Positions 1 through 6,533 of a stretch of 7,391 nt of DNA are shown here, piece by piece. This DNA is from Candidatus Rokuibacteriota bacterium. GTDB lineage: Bacteria; JAUVQV01. How positions within the stretch are numbered: position 1 is the first letter of the stretch; every line of letters starts with the position of its first letter. The position numbers and the translations under genes are program-made. The notes under the pieces were generated by a model. The model saw only the letters and a list, made by a program, of their open reading frames with translations. It searched no databases and was not told where the DNA came from. The stretch spans positions 1 to 7,391 of the forward strand of contig JAUWCW010000091.1 in NCBI GenBank assembly GCA_030609125.1, read 5' to 3'.

Positions 1-51
1 AACAGCCCCCTGTAAATCCCCTGCAAGAGCCTCCCGGCAGAACCTTCTCTC

Positions 52-921
52 TCAGGCCGGCCCCCGGCCCGGCTCTGTCCCGCCGCTGCCTCGACGGACG
101 CGCCGGTGTCCGCGAAGACCGGTGGCCAGGGTGGACAGCAGGTAGAAACCTCCGGCGAGAAGGATAATCGTCGCCCCTGCCGGAAGGTCGGGCCCGTAGG
201 AAAGGGCCAGCCCCCCGCTGGTGAAGAGTGTTCCCAGAGCGACCGCCACGACCATCATGCGGCCCAGGGAAGCGACGTACTGAGAGGCCACGGCGGCGGG
301 AAGGACCAGAAGGGCGATCACCAGGATTAGTCCCACCACCTGGATCAGGAGGACCACCGTCACCGCCACTGTGCAGAGCAGAAGGAGGTAGACAAAATCC
401 ACGGGGATCCCCCGGAGGCGCGTGTACTCCTCGTCGAAGGAGATGGCCAGGAACTGCTTGTAGAAGAGAAGGACGATCAGGATGATGCAGGCGTCCATCC
501 CGGCCATGAAGGCCAGGTCCCGGCGGGGGACCATGAGGATGTTGCCGAACAGATAGCTCATGAGATCCGCCGTGTACCCCGGGGTCCTGGAGATGAAAAT
601 CACGCCGATGGCCATGCCGATGGCCCAAACGGCGCCGATGAGGGTGTCCTCGTGCTGGTTCCAGTGGAGGTGGATCCAGCCGATGACGAGGGCGGCGATA
701 ACGGCGGCGGCGAGAGCGCCGGTCACGGGATCCCGGCCGAGAAAGTAGGCCACACCCATCCCGCCGAGCACGGCGTGGGCAATCCCTCCCGCAAGGAAGC
801 CGATGCGCTTGACCACCACGTAGGTTCCGACGACGCCGCAGCCGATGCTGGCAAGGATGCCCGCCAGGAGGGCGTTCTGCAGGAAGCTGTGCCGCAGAAG
901 GGCATCGAAGAACTCCATCAT
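52..921 (-). CDS. znuB: Metal (zinc/manganese-type) ABC transporter permease, ZnuB-like
   Basis: Inner-membrane channel subunit of a high-affinity divalent-metal importer of the ABC-3 family; it would work as a dimer with the ATPase encoded just upstream. The 289-residue product is almost wholly hydrophobic, with roughly eight or nine membrane segments (about 12-38, 43-62, 66-82, 93-111, 136-155, 174-192, 193-215, 220-241, 246-268). Family-type signatures visible include VGTYVVVKRIGFLAGGIAHA near residues 31-50, and QVVGLILVIALLVLPAA near 194-210. The C-terminus ends in a basic, glycine-rich tail. Start choice: the ATG at 921-919 overlaps the ATPase stop by one base (TGATG) and has no Shine-Dalgarno, so translation probably depends on reinitiation; a second ATG follows directly. 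The open frame continues far upstream of this ATG, but that part is an out-of-frame reading of the ATPase gene. Family assignment is firm; the transported metal is inferred from the operon. Confidence 0.93.
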   Translation of the reverse strand: MMEFFDALLRHSFLQNALLAGILASIGCGVVGTYVVVKRIGFLAGGIAHAVLGGMGVAYFLGRDPVTGALAAAVIAALVIGWIHLHWNQHEDTLIGAVWAIGMAIGVIFISRTPGYTADLMSYLFGNILMVPRRDLAFMAGMDACIILIVLLFYKQFLAISFDEEYTRLRGIPVDFVYLLLLCTVAVTVVLLIQVVGLILVIALLVLPAAVASQYVASLGRMMVVAVALGTLFTSGGLALSYGPDLPAGATIILLAGGFYLLSTLATGLRGHRRVRRGSGGTEPGRGPA

Positions 922-1652
922 CAGTGATCGTGGTGGATGATGCGCACCGGCGCACCGTAGAGCTTGCTCATCGCCTCTTCGCTGATCTCCACGTTCTGGT
1001 GGCAGAGGAGGGAGCGGTTGAGGCAGGCTGTCCGGGTGACGTAGTGGGAAATGAATCCCACATCGTGTGAGACGACGATGATCGTCATCCGGGCGTTCAG
1101 GCTCTTGAGGAGGGAGAATATGTCCTCCTCCACTCTCAGATCCATGTGTGACGTGGGCTCGTCGAGAATCAGAATCTGGGGACGGCTGGCCAGGGCCCGG
1201 GCTATGAGGACCCTCTGCAGCTGCCCCCCCGAGAGCTCGCCGAGGCGGCGCTCCCTCAATATGCACACCTCGGTCTTCTCCATGACCTCGGTGGCGACTT
1301 CCCTGTCGCGCCGGCTGTAGCCGCCGAGAAATCGTGTTCGTCCGAGGCGCCCCATGAGGACCGCCTCCTCCACGGAAATGGGAAAGTCCCGGGGAAAGGC
1401 GGCCGACTGGGGGACGTATCCGATTTCCCTCCGGCCCTCCCGGGGCGAGCGGCCGAGGACGGTCACCCTGCCTTCGTCGGGCCGCAGCAGGCCGAGAATG
1501 ATCTTGAGAAGGGTGCTCTTGCCGCCGCCGTTGGGGCCGATAATGCCGAGCATCTCGCCTTTCTCCACCGTCAGGTTGACGTGCTCCAGGACCGGCGGCC
1601 CCTCGTAGGTGAAGGAGACATCCTCCATGACGATGACCTGCTCCGCGCTCAC
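921..1652 (-). CDS. znuC: Metal ABC transporter ATP-binding protein, ZnuC-like
   Basis: Cytoplasmic ATPase that powers the metal importer. In the 243-residue product all nucleotide-binding motifs are intact: Walker A GPNGGGKST at 39-47, Q-loop glutamine 82 (GYVPQ), signature LSGGQ at 140-144, Walker B LILDEP at 161-166 and switch histidine 196 (SHD). The C-terminus ends in HHDH, and His-rich tails are common in this subfamily. Start choice: GTG at 1652-1650 overlaps the stop of the binding-protein gene as GTGA, and a GGAGG Shine-Dalgarno (complement of 1660-1664) sits 7 bases before it; a later ATG (residue 9) would also keep all motifs. The open frame extends farther upstream only as a shadow of the binding-protein gene. 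Middle gene of a three-gene operon. Zinc is favoured over manganese or iron only by resemblance and context. Confidence 0.94.
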   Translation of the reverse strand: MSAEQVIVMEDVSFTYEGPPVLEHVNLTVEKGEMLGIIGPNGGGKSTLLKIILGLLRPDEGRVTVLGRSPREGRREIGYVPQSAAFPRDFPISVEEAVLMGRLGRTRFLGGYSRRDREVATEVMEKTEVCILRERRLGELSGGQLQRVLIARALASRPQILILDEPTSHMDLRVEEDIFSLLKSLNARMTIIVVSHDVGFISHYVTRTACLNRSLLCHQNVEISEEAMSKLYGAPVRIIHHDH

Positions 1653-2506
1653 TGCATGGCCTCCGCGAAAAGAGCCGCCACCGACATGAGATTGGCAATG
1701 TAGTCCTCGGCGAGGGGATCGACGACGACGATCTTTGCCCCGGTCTCCCTGGCCACGGCCTCGGCGTTGCGGCGGCTGAACTGCTCCTGCACGAAGATGA
1801 CCCGGAGGTTCTCGCTCCGGGCGGTCTCGATCACCTTGGCAAGATGCCTTGCTCCGGGTTCGGTCCCGTACTTCTCGATGGCTATCTGCTCCAGGCCGTA
1901 GGTGTCGGCAAAATAGCCCCAGGAGGGGTGAAAGACCATGAAGCTCCGGCGCTCGAGGGAGCCCAGAAGAGTGCGGATATCGGTGTCGAGCTGCCTCAGA
2001 TCGGCGGCGAGGAGGCGGTAATTCCGCTCGTATTCGACGCGATGGTCCGGGTCGACAGCGGCGAAGGCGTCCTTCATGGTCCGGGCGATGTGGTCCGCCA
2101 GAAGCGGGCTTGTCCAGATGTGGGGATCGATTTCCTCCCGGTCGTCGGGACGGCGGGCCGTAACCTGCTCTCCGGTGTCGACGAGCTTCATCCCCGGGTT
2201 CGCCTCCGCGATCCGGTCCATCCACACCCTCTCGAACGGAACGCCTATGCGAAAATAGAACAGGGCATCGTCGAGCAGGACCATCTGTTTCGGCGTGGGC
2301 TCATAGGTGGCGGGGCTCTGCCCGGGCCCGACCATGATGGAGACCGAAACCCTCTCGCCGCCGACCCTTTCGGCAAAGTACTTCTGGGGGAGGACGCTGA
2401 CGAAGACCTGCATGGTCTCCGCCGCCGACGGGGAGGAAGAGAGACTGAGGGCCGCCGCAAGAACCAGGGCGGTGATACCGTATCTTTTCACGCGCGCACT
2501 CATCAT
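1649..2506 (-). CDS. znuA: Metal ABC transporter substrate-binding protein, ZnuA-like, with first ligand His replaced
   Basis: Periplasmic cluster A-I/TroA-type metal-binding protein that hands its cation to the permease. The 285-residue product starts with a signal peptide: a basic start (ARVKRYG), a hydrophobic core at 11-21 and probable cleavage after SAA near residue 29. There is no lipobox cysteine. The family segment GPGQSPATYEPTPKQM (60-75) is clear, but the position normally held by a metal-ligand histidine (PHxYEP or PHTFEP) is alanine 66. The other usual ligands are present: His129 (DPHIW), His193 (FHPSWGYF) and Asp268 (EDYI). Histidine at the third position is more like zinc binders than manganese binders, which often carry glutamate. 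The His-rich acidic loop of Enterobacteria is absent (residues 115-128 lack His). Two adjacent ATGs (2506 and 2503) are possible starts; no strong Shine-Dalgarno is seen. First gene of the operon, downstream of a promoter at 2560-2589. Confidence 0.92.
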   Translation of the reverse strand: MMSARVKRYGITALVLAAALSLSSSPSAAETMQVFVSVLPQKYFAERVGGERVSVSIMVGPGQSPATYEPTPKQMVLLDDALFYFRIGVPFERVWMDRIAEANPGMKLVDTGEQVTARRPDDREEIDPHIWTSPLLADHIARTMKDAFAAVDPDHRVEYERNYRLLAADLRQLDTDIRTLLGSLERRSFMVFHPSWGYFADTYGLEQIAIEKYGTEPGARHLAKVIETARSENLRVIFVQEQFSRRNAEAVARETGAKIVVVDPLAEDYIANLMSVAALFAEAMQ

Positions 2507-2533
2507 TGCTTTCCCGAGCCGAAGGCACCCGCT

Positions 2534-2562
2534 TTTCCGGAATTCCCCCCTAGTGATATAGT
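2534..2562 (+). promoter_or_regulatory. Possible promoter for the M16 peptidase, placing the transcript start at or next to the ATG
   Basis: TATAGT at 2557-2562 is a good -10 match. The -35 candidate 17 bases upstream (TTTCCG, 2534-2539) is poor. Initiation about 7 bases past the -10 would fall at about 2569-2571, essentially on the ATG, so the mRNA would have little or no 5' leader. The box overlaps the -10 of the divergent promoter (2560-2565), so polymerases could compete. Confidence 0.35.
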
Positions 2563-2589
2563 ATACCCCGATGATGAAGATACGGTCAA
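2560..2589 (-). promoter_or_regulatory. Sigma70-type promoter for the metal-uptake operon
   Basis: On the minus strand, TTGACC (complement of 2584-2589) and TATACT (complement of 2560-2565) are separated by 18 bases. Transcription would start near 2553, giving a leader of about 46 bases before the binding-protein gene. The -35 lies within the first codons of the divergent peptidase gene. I see no clear Zur-type palindrome over the boxes. The call rests on consensus match and position only. Confidence 0.6.
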
Positions 2590-5135
2590 AGCTCGCGGCG
2601 GTTTCCGCCTTTCTGCTCCTCGCCTCTGCGCCGGCGATCGGACAGGACGTGACGGGCTATCACCACCTCTCCAACGGCCTCGACGTGAGGCTCTTTCCCT
2701 CCGGCTCCACGTCCCTGGTGGCGACCCTGGTGCTGGTGAAGACGGGATACGCCCTCGAGGACCCCACCAACCTCGGCTATTCCCACCTCCTGGAGCACCT
2801 TGTTTTCGCCGGTACGGAGGAGATGGACAAGGAGGCGCTCTTTCACGAGGTGGAGCGCATGGGAGGATACCTCAACGGCTACACCCGGGACGACTACATG
2901 GGCTATCTCATGGTCGGTCACCGCGATCACTTCCAGCGGCAGATGGAGCTTCTGGCGGATATCCTCTTCCGAGCGGCACTGAAGGAGACGGCCGTCGCCG
3001 AGGCGAAAGAGGTGGTCCTGGAGGAGATCCGCCAAAGACAGAGCCGCCCGGACACCAGGGCCGACGAGATGTTCCAGGCGCTGCTCTACGAGGGGTCGAC
3101 GTACGCCAGGACCGGGCTCGGCAGCGAGCGGACGGTGGCCGCCGTTTCCCGCGAGGAACTGCTGGAGCACTACCGCCGCGCCTACCGCCCGGACAACATG
3201 ATTTTTCTCGCCGCCGGCGCGGTGAGCGGGGAGGAGACCCTCGGTGTGCTGGAGCGTACCTTCGGCGAGGCCGAGCCGGGGGCCGCTCCCGGCAGCCCTC
3301 CCCTCGCGCCCCCCCTGAGGGGCAGGAGGGTGTACACCCTCGAGTCTGAGCTTCCGGAGGTGAGGCTGCAGGTCGGTTTCAACGGGCCCGATCCCAGGGA
3401 CGATGACGCGGAGGCTCTCGACCTGCTGGGAGCCGTCCTTGGAGGAGGCGCCGGACGGCTGGAGAAGAGACTCGAAACAGAGGGCTTCAGCCCCCGCTCG
3501 GTTTACGCCGGGCTGTCTGTGAACCAGGGCTTTTCCCGGTTCGTCGTCTCCGCGCGGCTGCCTGCCGGGACCGACGCCGCCGGGGCCCTGGAGACCATCC
3601 TCGCCGAACTGGCCCTCGTGGCCGAGGAAGGTCCCGCGGCGGGAGAGGTGGCTGATGCCCGGGAGGCGCTGCGGGCGGCGGAGCTCGTGGGGCGGGAGAA
3701 GCTTCACTACTACCTGATGGGCAAAGCGTCCTGGGTTATCGCCGGCGCCCCCGGACAGGGATTTTCCGGGGAGCGGTGGGACGGCATCGCTGCCGGCGAC
3801 CTGGCCGGCGCGGCCGGGAGATACCTCGCCGACAGGCCGCACACGGCGCTTCTGGCCCTGCCGGCGGGCGTGGGCGGAGGGGAAGAGAAGAGCGGCGCCG
3901 TGACCAGAGAGCGTGCCGTACTCGGCAACGGCCTCGTCATCATTGCCGAGAAGCGTCAGGGGTCGAGGGTCTTCGCTATGAACATGATGACCCGGATGCG
4001 CTCGGCAATGGAGCCGCCGGGGAAGGCCGGCATAGCGGACTTTCTCCACCGCATGCTGCCCAGGGGGACGAAAAGCAGGTCGGAAAAGGACATCCAGAAA
4101 GAGTTGAGGAAAATCGGCGCCTCGCTGTCGACGGCGGGAAACCCGACGGTTCCCTTCGGGGATTTTTACACCTCCAGATCCTACTCCTTCATCCGCGGAG
4201 AATGCCTCCAGGAGAAGGCGGAAAAGATGGTCGAGCTGGTGGCGGAGATGGTTGGCGCCGCCTCCTTTCCGCAGGAGGAGGTCGAAAAGGTCCGGGCCCA
4301 GATGGTGGACTTCATCTCCTTCAGGGACGCCAGGCCGGGCTCTCTTGCCGGCAGGCTTCTGGCGGAAGAGCTCTACGGCCCCGGCCCCCTCGGGAGCGAC
4401 GTCCTGGGCGAGAAAATCTCGATTCTTTCGGTGACGGCGGAAGATCTGGCGGGTTTCAGGGATCGGTATCTCACCGGTTCGAACATGATACTTTCCGTAG
4501 TCAGCGGTTCCGAGCCGGAGGAGGCGATCCGGCTCCTGACGGCGTATTTCGACCAGCGCCCTCCCGGGGAGGTCCCGGAGGCAGCGCTGGGAGAAACGAT
4601 GAAGGCCGTGAAAGTGGAGAGGGAGCTGGGAAAACCCCAGGGCGCCCTGGCCGCGGGGGCGGTGGTCGGCACCGTGTCTGCCGGTGAGCGCCCTGCCCTG
4701 GCGGTGGTAGGGGGGCTTCTGAACGACCGGCTCAACCGGGAGCTCCGGGAGAGAGAGGGGCTTGCCTACTCGGTGGGCGCGTCTCTGGGAACCCTCGGTG
4801 ACACGGCGGTCTTCACTTTCTCCATGGGGACCTCCCCGGAGAAGATCGGGCAGGCCCGCGAGGGGGTTCGCCGGGAAATCGAAGCCGTGCGGCGGATGGA
4901 CGTCAGCGCTGGGGATCTGAAAAGGCGCGTCAACGCCATAACGGGGCGGCTGCAGATGCGCATGCTTTCCTCCCTCAACCGCGGCTTTTATCTCGCTCTC
5001 GCTGAAAGAAAGGGCCTGCCTCACACCTTCGACGAGGACTACCGCCGGATCCTGCTCGAACTGACGCCGGAAGAGGTGGAAGAGGCGGCGGAGAAGTACC
5101 TCCCCGGGGAGTTCATCGAGGTCATCGTCCGCTGA
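2571..5135 (+). CDS. Secreted two-domain M16 (insulinase/pitrilysin-type) zinc metallopeptidase
   Basis: An 854-residue protein with a signal peptide (KIRSK, then hydrophobic AAVSAFLLLASAPA; cleavage likely after AIG or near residue 24), so it should act in the periplasm. The N-terminal half carries the inverted zinc motif HLLEH (His72, Glu75, His76). Glu152 in EVVLEEI, 76 residues later, is the expected third zinc ligand. A second M16 pair begins near residue 445. There the motif has become DFLHR (490-494), so this half cannot bind catalytic zinc, as is usual for the partner half. The C-terminal domain retains LREREGLAYS, with Arg726 and Tyr733 spaced as in the substrate-binding R/Y pair of the family. 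Length fits single-chain two-half M16 peptidases such as PqqL-like proteins. An in-frame TAG at 2559-2561 rules out any upstream start, and no Shine-Dalgarno precedes the ATG (a second ATG follows at 2574). The substrate is unknown; degradation of small peptides is the family norm. Confidence 0.93.
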   Translation: MMKIRSKLAAVSAFLLLASAPAIGQDVTGYHHLSNGLDVRLFPSGSTSLVATLVLVKTGYALEDPTNLGYSHLLEHLVFAGTEEMDKEALFHEVERMGGYLNGYTRDDYMGYLMVGHRDHFQRQMELLADILFRAALKETAVAEAKEVVLEEIRQRQSRPDTRADEMFQALLYEGSTYARTGLGSERTVAAVSREELLEHYRRAYRPDNMIFLAAGAVSGEETLGVLERTFGEAEPGAAPGSPPLAPPLRGRRVYTLESELPEVRLQVGFNGPDPRDDDAEALDLLGAVLGGGAGRLEKRLETEGFSPRSVYAGLSVNQGFSRFVVSARLPAGTDAAGALETILAELALVAEEGPAAGEVADAREALRAAELVGREKLHYYLMGKASWVIAGAPGQGFSGERWDGIAAGDLAGAAGRYLADRPHTALLALPAGVGGGEEKSGAVTRERAVLGNGLVIIAEKRQGSRVFAMNMMTRMRSAMEPPGKAGIADFLHRMLPRGTKSRSEKDIQKELRKIGASLSTAGNPTVPFGDFYTSRSYSFIRGECLQEKAEKMVELVAEMVGAASFPQEEVEKVRAQMVDFISFRDARPGSLAGRLLAEELYGPGPLGSDVLGEKISILSVTAEDLAGFRDRYLTGSNMILSVVSGSEPEEAIRLLTAYFDQRPPGEVPEAALGETMKAVKVERELGKPQGALAAGAVVGTVSAGERPALAVVGGLLNDRLNRELREREGLAYSVGASLGTLGDTAVFTFSMGTSPEKIGQAREGVRREIEAVRRMDVSAGDLKRRVNAITGRLQMRMLSSLNRGFYLALAERKGLPHTFDEDYRRILLELTPEEVEEAAEKYLPGEFIEVIVR

Positions 5136-5159
5136 AGCCGGGCGCCCCGTCTCTGTCCC

Positions 5160-5187
5160 TTGACAGCGGTGACGGCGGGACTATAGT
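5160..5187 (+). promoter_or_regulatory. Sigma70-type promoter for rubrerythrin-desulfoferrodoxin
   Basis: A perfect TTGACA (5160-5165) and TATAGT (5182-5187) are separated by 16 bases, starting 25 bases after the peptidase stop. Initiation near 5194 would give a leader of about 137 bases. The -10 lies inside a perfect 10-base palindrome GACTATAGTC (5179-5188), which could be part of an operator or chance. No recognisable PerR box is seen. Confidence 0.65.
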
Positions 5188-5206
5188 CAGAGAAAGAGCG
5201 CTGGTT

Positions 5207-5221
5207 CACCGGCCTTCCCGG
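5207..5221 (+). other. Short GC hairpin in the rubrerythrin leader
   Basis: CGGCC and GGCCG can form a 5-base-pair stem around a TTCCC loop soon after the predicted transcript start. A competing stem of similar strength (GCCG with CGGC, around CTGAAA) lies just downstream. No known riboswitch is recognised in the leader and no U-tract follows, so the role, if any, is unknown. Confidence 0.25.
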
Positions 5222-5330
5222 CCGCTGAAACGGCAGGCAGGATTTCACATCAAAGGATCATTCGCAGACCGACTCGATCGCGAGACAGGGCGACTACTTT
5301 CTATTTGAACCGGGAAAAGGAGAAACTGCC

Positions 5331-5903
5331 ATGGAGTTGAAAGGATCCCAGACCGAGAAGAACCTGCTGACGGCCTTTGCCGGAGAGTCCCAGGCGAGGA
5401 ACCGCTACACCTACTTCGCCTCCCAGGCCCGCAAGGAAGGCTTCCGGCAGATGGAGGCCATATTCCTCGAGACCGCCGACCAGGAGAAGGAGCATGCCAA
5501 GAGGCTCTTCAAGTTCCTCCAGGGCGGCAGTGCCGAGGTGACGGCCTCTTTCCCCGCGGGCGTCATCGGCACAACGGCGGAGAATCTCGCCGCGGGAGCG
5601 GCGGGAGAGAACTACGAGTGGACGGAGATGTACCCGTCTTTTGCCAAGGTGGCGCGCGAGGAAGGCTTCACGGACATAGCGACAGCCTTCGAATCGATCG
5701 CGGTGGCGGAAAAGCAGCACGAGAAGCGTTACCTCGTTCTCAAGGAGAACATCGAAAAAGACCGGGTTTTCAAGAGGGAGGCGCAGGAGCGGTGGCAGTG
5801 CCGCAACTGCGGCTACGTTCATGACGGGACGAAGCCTCCCGACGAGTGCCCGGCCTGCGCCCACCCCCGGGATTACTTCGAACTGATCAGCGAGAACTGG
5901 TAG
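5331..5903 (+). CDS. rbr: Rubrerythrin
   Basis: Cytoplasmic non-haem diiron peroxidase of anaerobes that reduces hydrogen peroxide to water with electrons passed through its own rubredoxin-like centre. The 190-residue length is typical. The four-helix ferritin-like domain (about 1-145) carries all expected diiron ligands: Glu19, Glu52, His55, Glu93, Glu96, Glu127 and His130, within the motifs AGESQA, QEKEH, GENYEW and EKQH. The C-terminal rubredoxin domain has the pairs CRNC (157-160) and CPAC (173-176) that bind one iron, with CGYVHDG typical of the fold. Start choice: AGGAG at 5318-5322 lies 8 bases before the ATG, and residues from LKGSQTEKNL onward match the family N-terminus. It is followed after 37 bases by desulfoferrodoxin, so the two are probably co-transcribed: superoxide is turned into peroxide by the neighbour and peroxide removed here. 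Confidence 0.98.
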   Translation: MELKGSQTEKNLLTAFAGESQARNRYTYFASQARKEGFRQMEAIFLETADQEKEHAKRLFKFLQGGSAEVTASFPAGVIGTTAENLAAGAAGENYEWTEMYPSFAKVAREEGFTDIATAFESIAVAEKQHEKRYLVLKENIEKDRVFKREAQERWQCRNCGYVHDGTKPPDECPACAHPRDYFELISENW

Positions 5904-5940
5904 CGTTTATTCCAGACTGTAACCGGAAGGAGGACGGACC

Positions 5941-6318
5941 ATGGCGACAAAGGTACTGCAAGTCTACAAGTGCACCCTGTGCGGCAACATGGTGGAAGTC
6001 ATTCACCAGGGAGAGGGCGAGCTTGTCTGCTGCGGCCAGCCCATGAATCTGCTGACGGAGAACTCCGTCGACGCGGCCCGGGAAAAGCACGTCCCCGTCG
6101 TTGAGAAGATAGACGGCGGCTTCAAGGTGACGGTGGGAAGCGTTCCCCACCCCATGGAGGAGAAGCACTTCATCGAGTGGATAGAGCTCATCGCCGACGG
6201 CAAGGCGTACCGGCAGTTCCTCAATCCGGGAGACGCCCCGGAAGCTGTTTTCTCCATCGAGGCGGGCGAAGTCACCGCCCGGGAGCATTGCAACCTCCAC
6301 GGCCTGTGGAAGTCCTGA
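5941..6318 (+). CDS. dfx: Desulfoferrodoxin (class I, two-iron superoxide reductase)
   Basis: Reduces superoxide to hydrogen peroxide without making oxygen, taking electrons usually from rubredoxin; cytoplasmic. The 125-residue protein has both expected domains. The N-terminal desulforedoxin-like domain holds Cys11, Cys14, Cys30 and Cys31 (CTLC and CCGQP). The catalytic domain holds His50 (EKHVPV), His70 (PHPM), His76 (EKHF), Cys117 and His120 (EHCNLHGLW), the His4-Cys iron site. The active-site Glu48 and Lys49 pair is present. Having both sets of ligands makes it class I (2Fe) rather than neelaredoxin. A strong AAGGAGG at 5927-5933 sits 7 bases before the ATG. It is the second gene of the rubrerythrin transcript; a GC hairpin follows its stop. 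Confidence 0.98.
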   Translation: MATKVLQVYKCTLCGNMVEVIHQGEGELVCCGQPMNLLTENSVDAAREKHVPVVEKIDGGFKVTVGSVPHPMEEKHFIEWIELIADGKAYRQFLNPGDAPEAVFSIEAGEVTAREHCNLHGLWKS

Positions 6319-6335
6319 AGACTGCTGCCAACCGC

Positions 6336-6364
6336 GCGCCCCCCGGCTTTTCGTGCCGGGGCGC
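6336..6364 (+). terminator. GC-rich hairpin after desulfoferrodoxin, possible terminator without U-tract
   Basis: CCCCGGC (6341-6347) pairs with GCCGGGG (6355-6361) around a TTTTCGT loop; a two-base bulge then allows three more pairs (GCG 6336-6338 with CGC 6362-6364). It sits 17 bases after the desulfoferrodoxin stop and before the next promoter, which fits a terminator or mRNA-end stabiliser. No run of T follows, so it is not a classical intrinsic terminator. Confidence 0.45.
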
Positions 6365-6391
6365 CGCTGTCTCAGGCGGAAGCACGCACGC

Positions 6392-6420
6392 TTGATTCTC
6401 ACGGAAACAGGGTCTAATAT
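6392..6420 (+). promoter_or_regulatory. Sigma70-type promoter for the flavodiiron gene
   Basis: TTGATT (6392-6397) and TAATAT (6415-6420) are spaced by an ideal 17 bases in otherwise GC-rich DNA. Initiation near 6427 gives a leader of about 107 bases containing the hairpin at 6440-6461. This suggests the flavodiiron gene can be expressed independently of rubrerythrin-desulfoferrodoxin. Confidence 0.65.
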
Positions 6421-6439
6421 CTAACCTCCGGACGGCAGC

Positions 6440-6461
6440 CCCCGGCCCGTGTGTGCCGGGG
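6440..6461 (+). other. Leader hairpin upstream of the flavodiiron gene, repeating the stem at 6341-6361
   Basis: CCCCGGC (6440-6446) pairs with GCCGGGG (6455-6461) around an eight-base loop. The same seven-base stem occurs in the hairpin after desulfoferrodoxin, and the 13 bases GTGCCGGGGCGCC are identical at 6353-6365 and 6453-6465. A further GGCGCC at 6486-6491 could pair with 6460-6465, giving an alternative fold. It would be transcribed from the promoter at 6392-6420. Function unknown. Confidence 0.4.
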
Positions 6462-6533
6462 CGCCCCCTGTGTACGTGGGCTCCAGGCGCCACGGAACGG
6501 CCGGGGGCCTTTACGGCAGGAGGAGACTGCATA

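Noticed and set aside
1-51. Possible terminator after the permease gene
   Set aside because: No stem of useful length followed by a U-run is seen on the minus strand before the window ends.
922-1698. Upstream extension of the permease frame, as if it were a 548-residue fusion
   Set aside because: The first 259 residues are an out-of-frame reading of the ATPase gene; the permease begins at the ATG overlapping the ATPase stop.
1653-2225. Upstream extension of the ATPase frame to 434 residues
   Set aside because: The extra residues are an out-of-frame reading of the binding-protein gene; the GTG at 1652, with GGAGG before it and a GTGA overlap, is the credible start.
2551-2566. Zur- or Fur-type operator in the AT-rich stretch between the divergent genes
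   Set aside because: Only GTATAC is symmetric; the halves around it do not form a convincing 7-1-7 or similar inverted repeat.
1844-3349. A 501-codon plus-strand open frame spanning the divergent junction
   Set aside because: It runs antisense to the binding protein and then in the wrong frame of the peptidase, with Gly/Arg/Pro-rich sequence and no family resemblance.
2586-5024. A very long open frame (812 codons) on the minus strand, antisense to the peptidase
   Set aside because: It is the mirror of a clear M16 gene in high-GC DNA, and its translation is low-complexity and rich in Arg, Gly, His and Pro with no recognisable domain.
5139-5149. Small hairpin CGGG-CGC-CCCG after the peptidase stop, as a terminator
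   Set aside because: The four-pair stem with a three-base loop is too weak and only a mixed C/T stretch follows; no terminator can be supported there.
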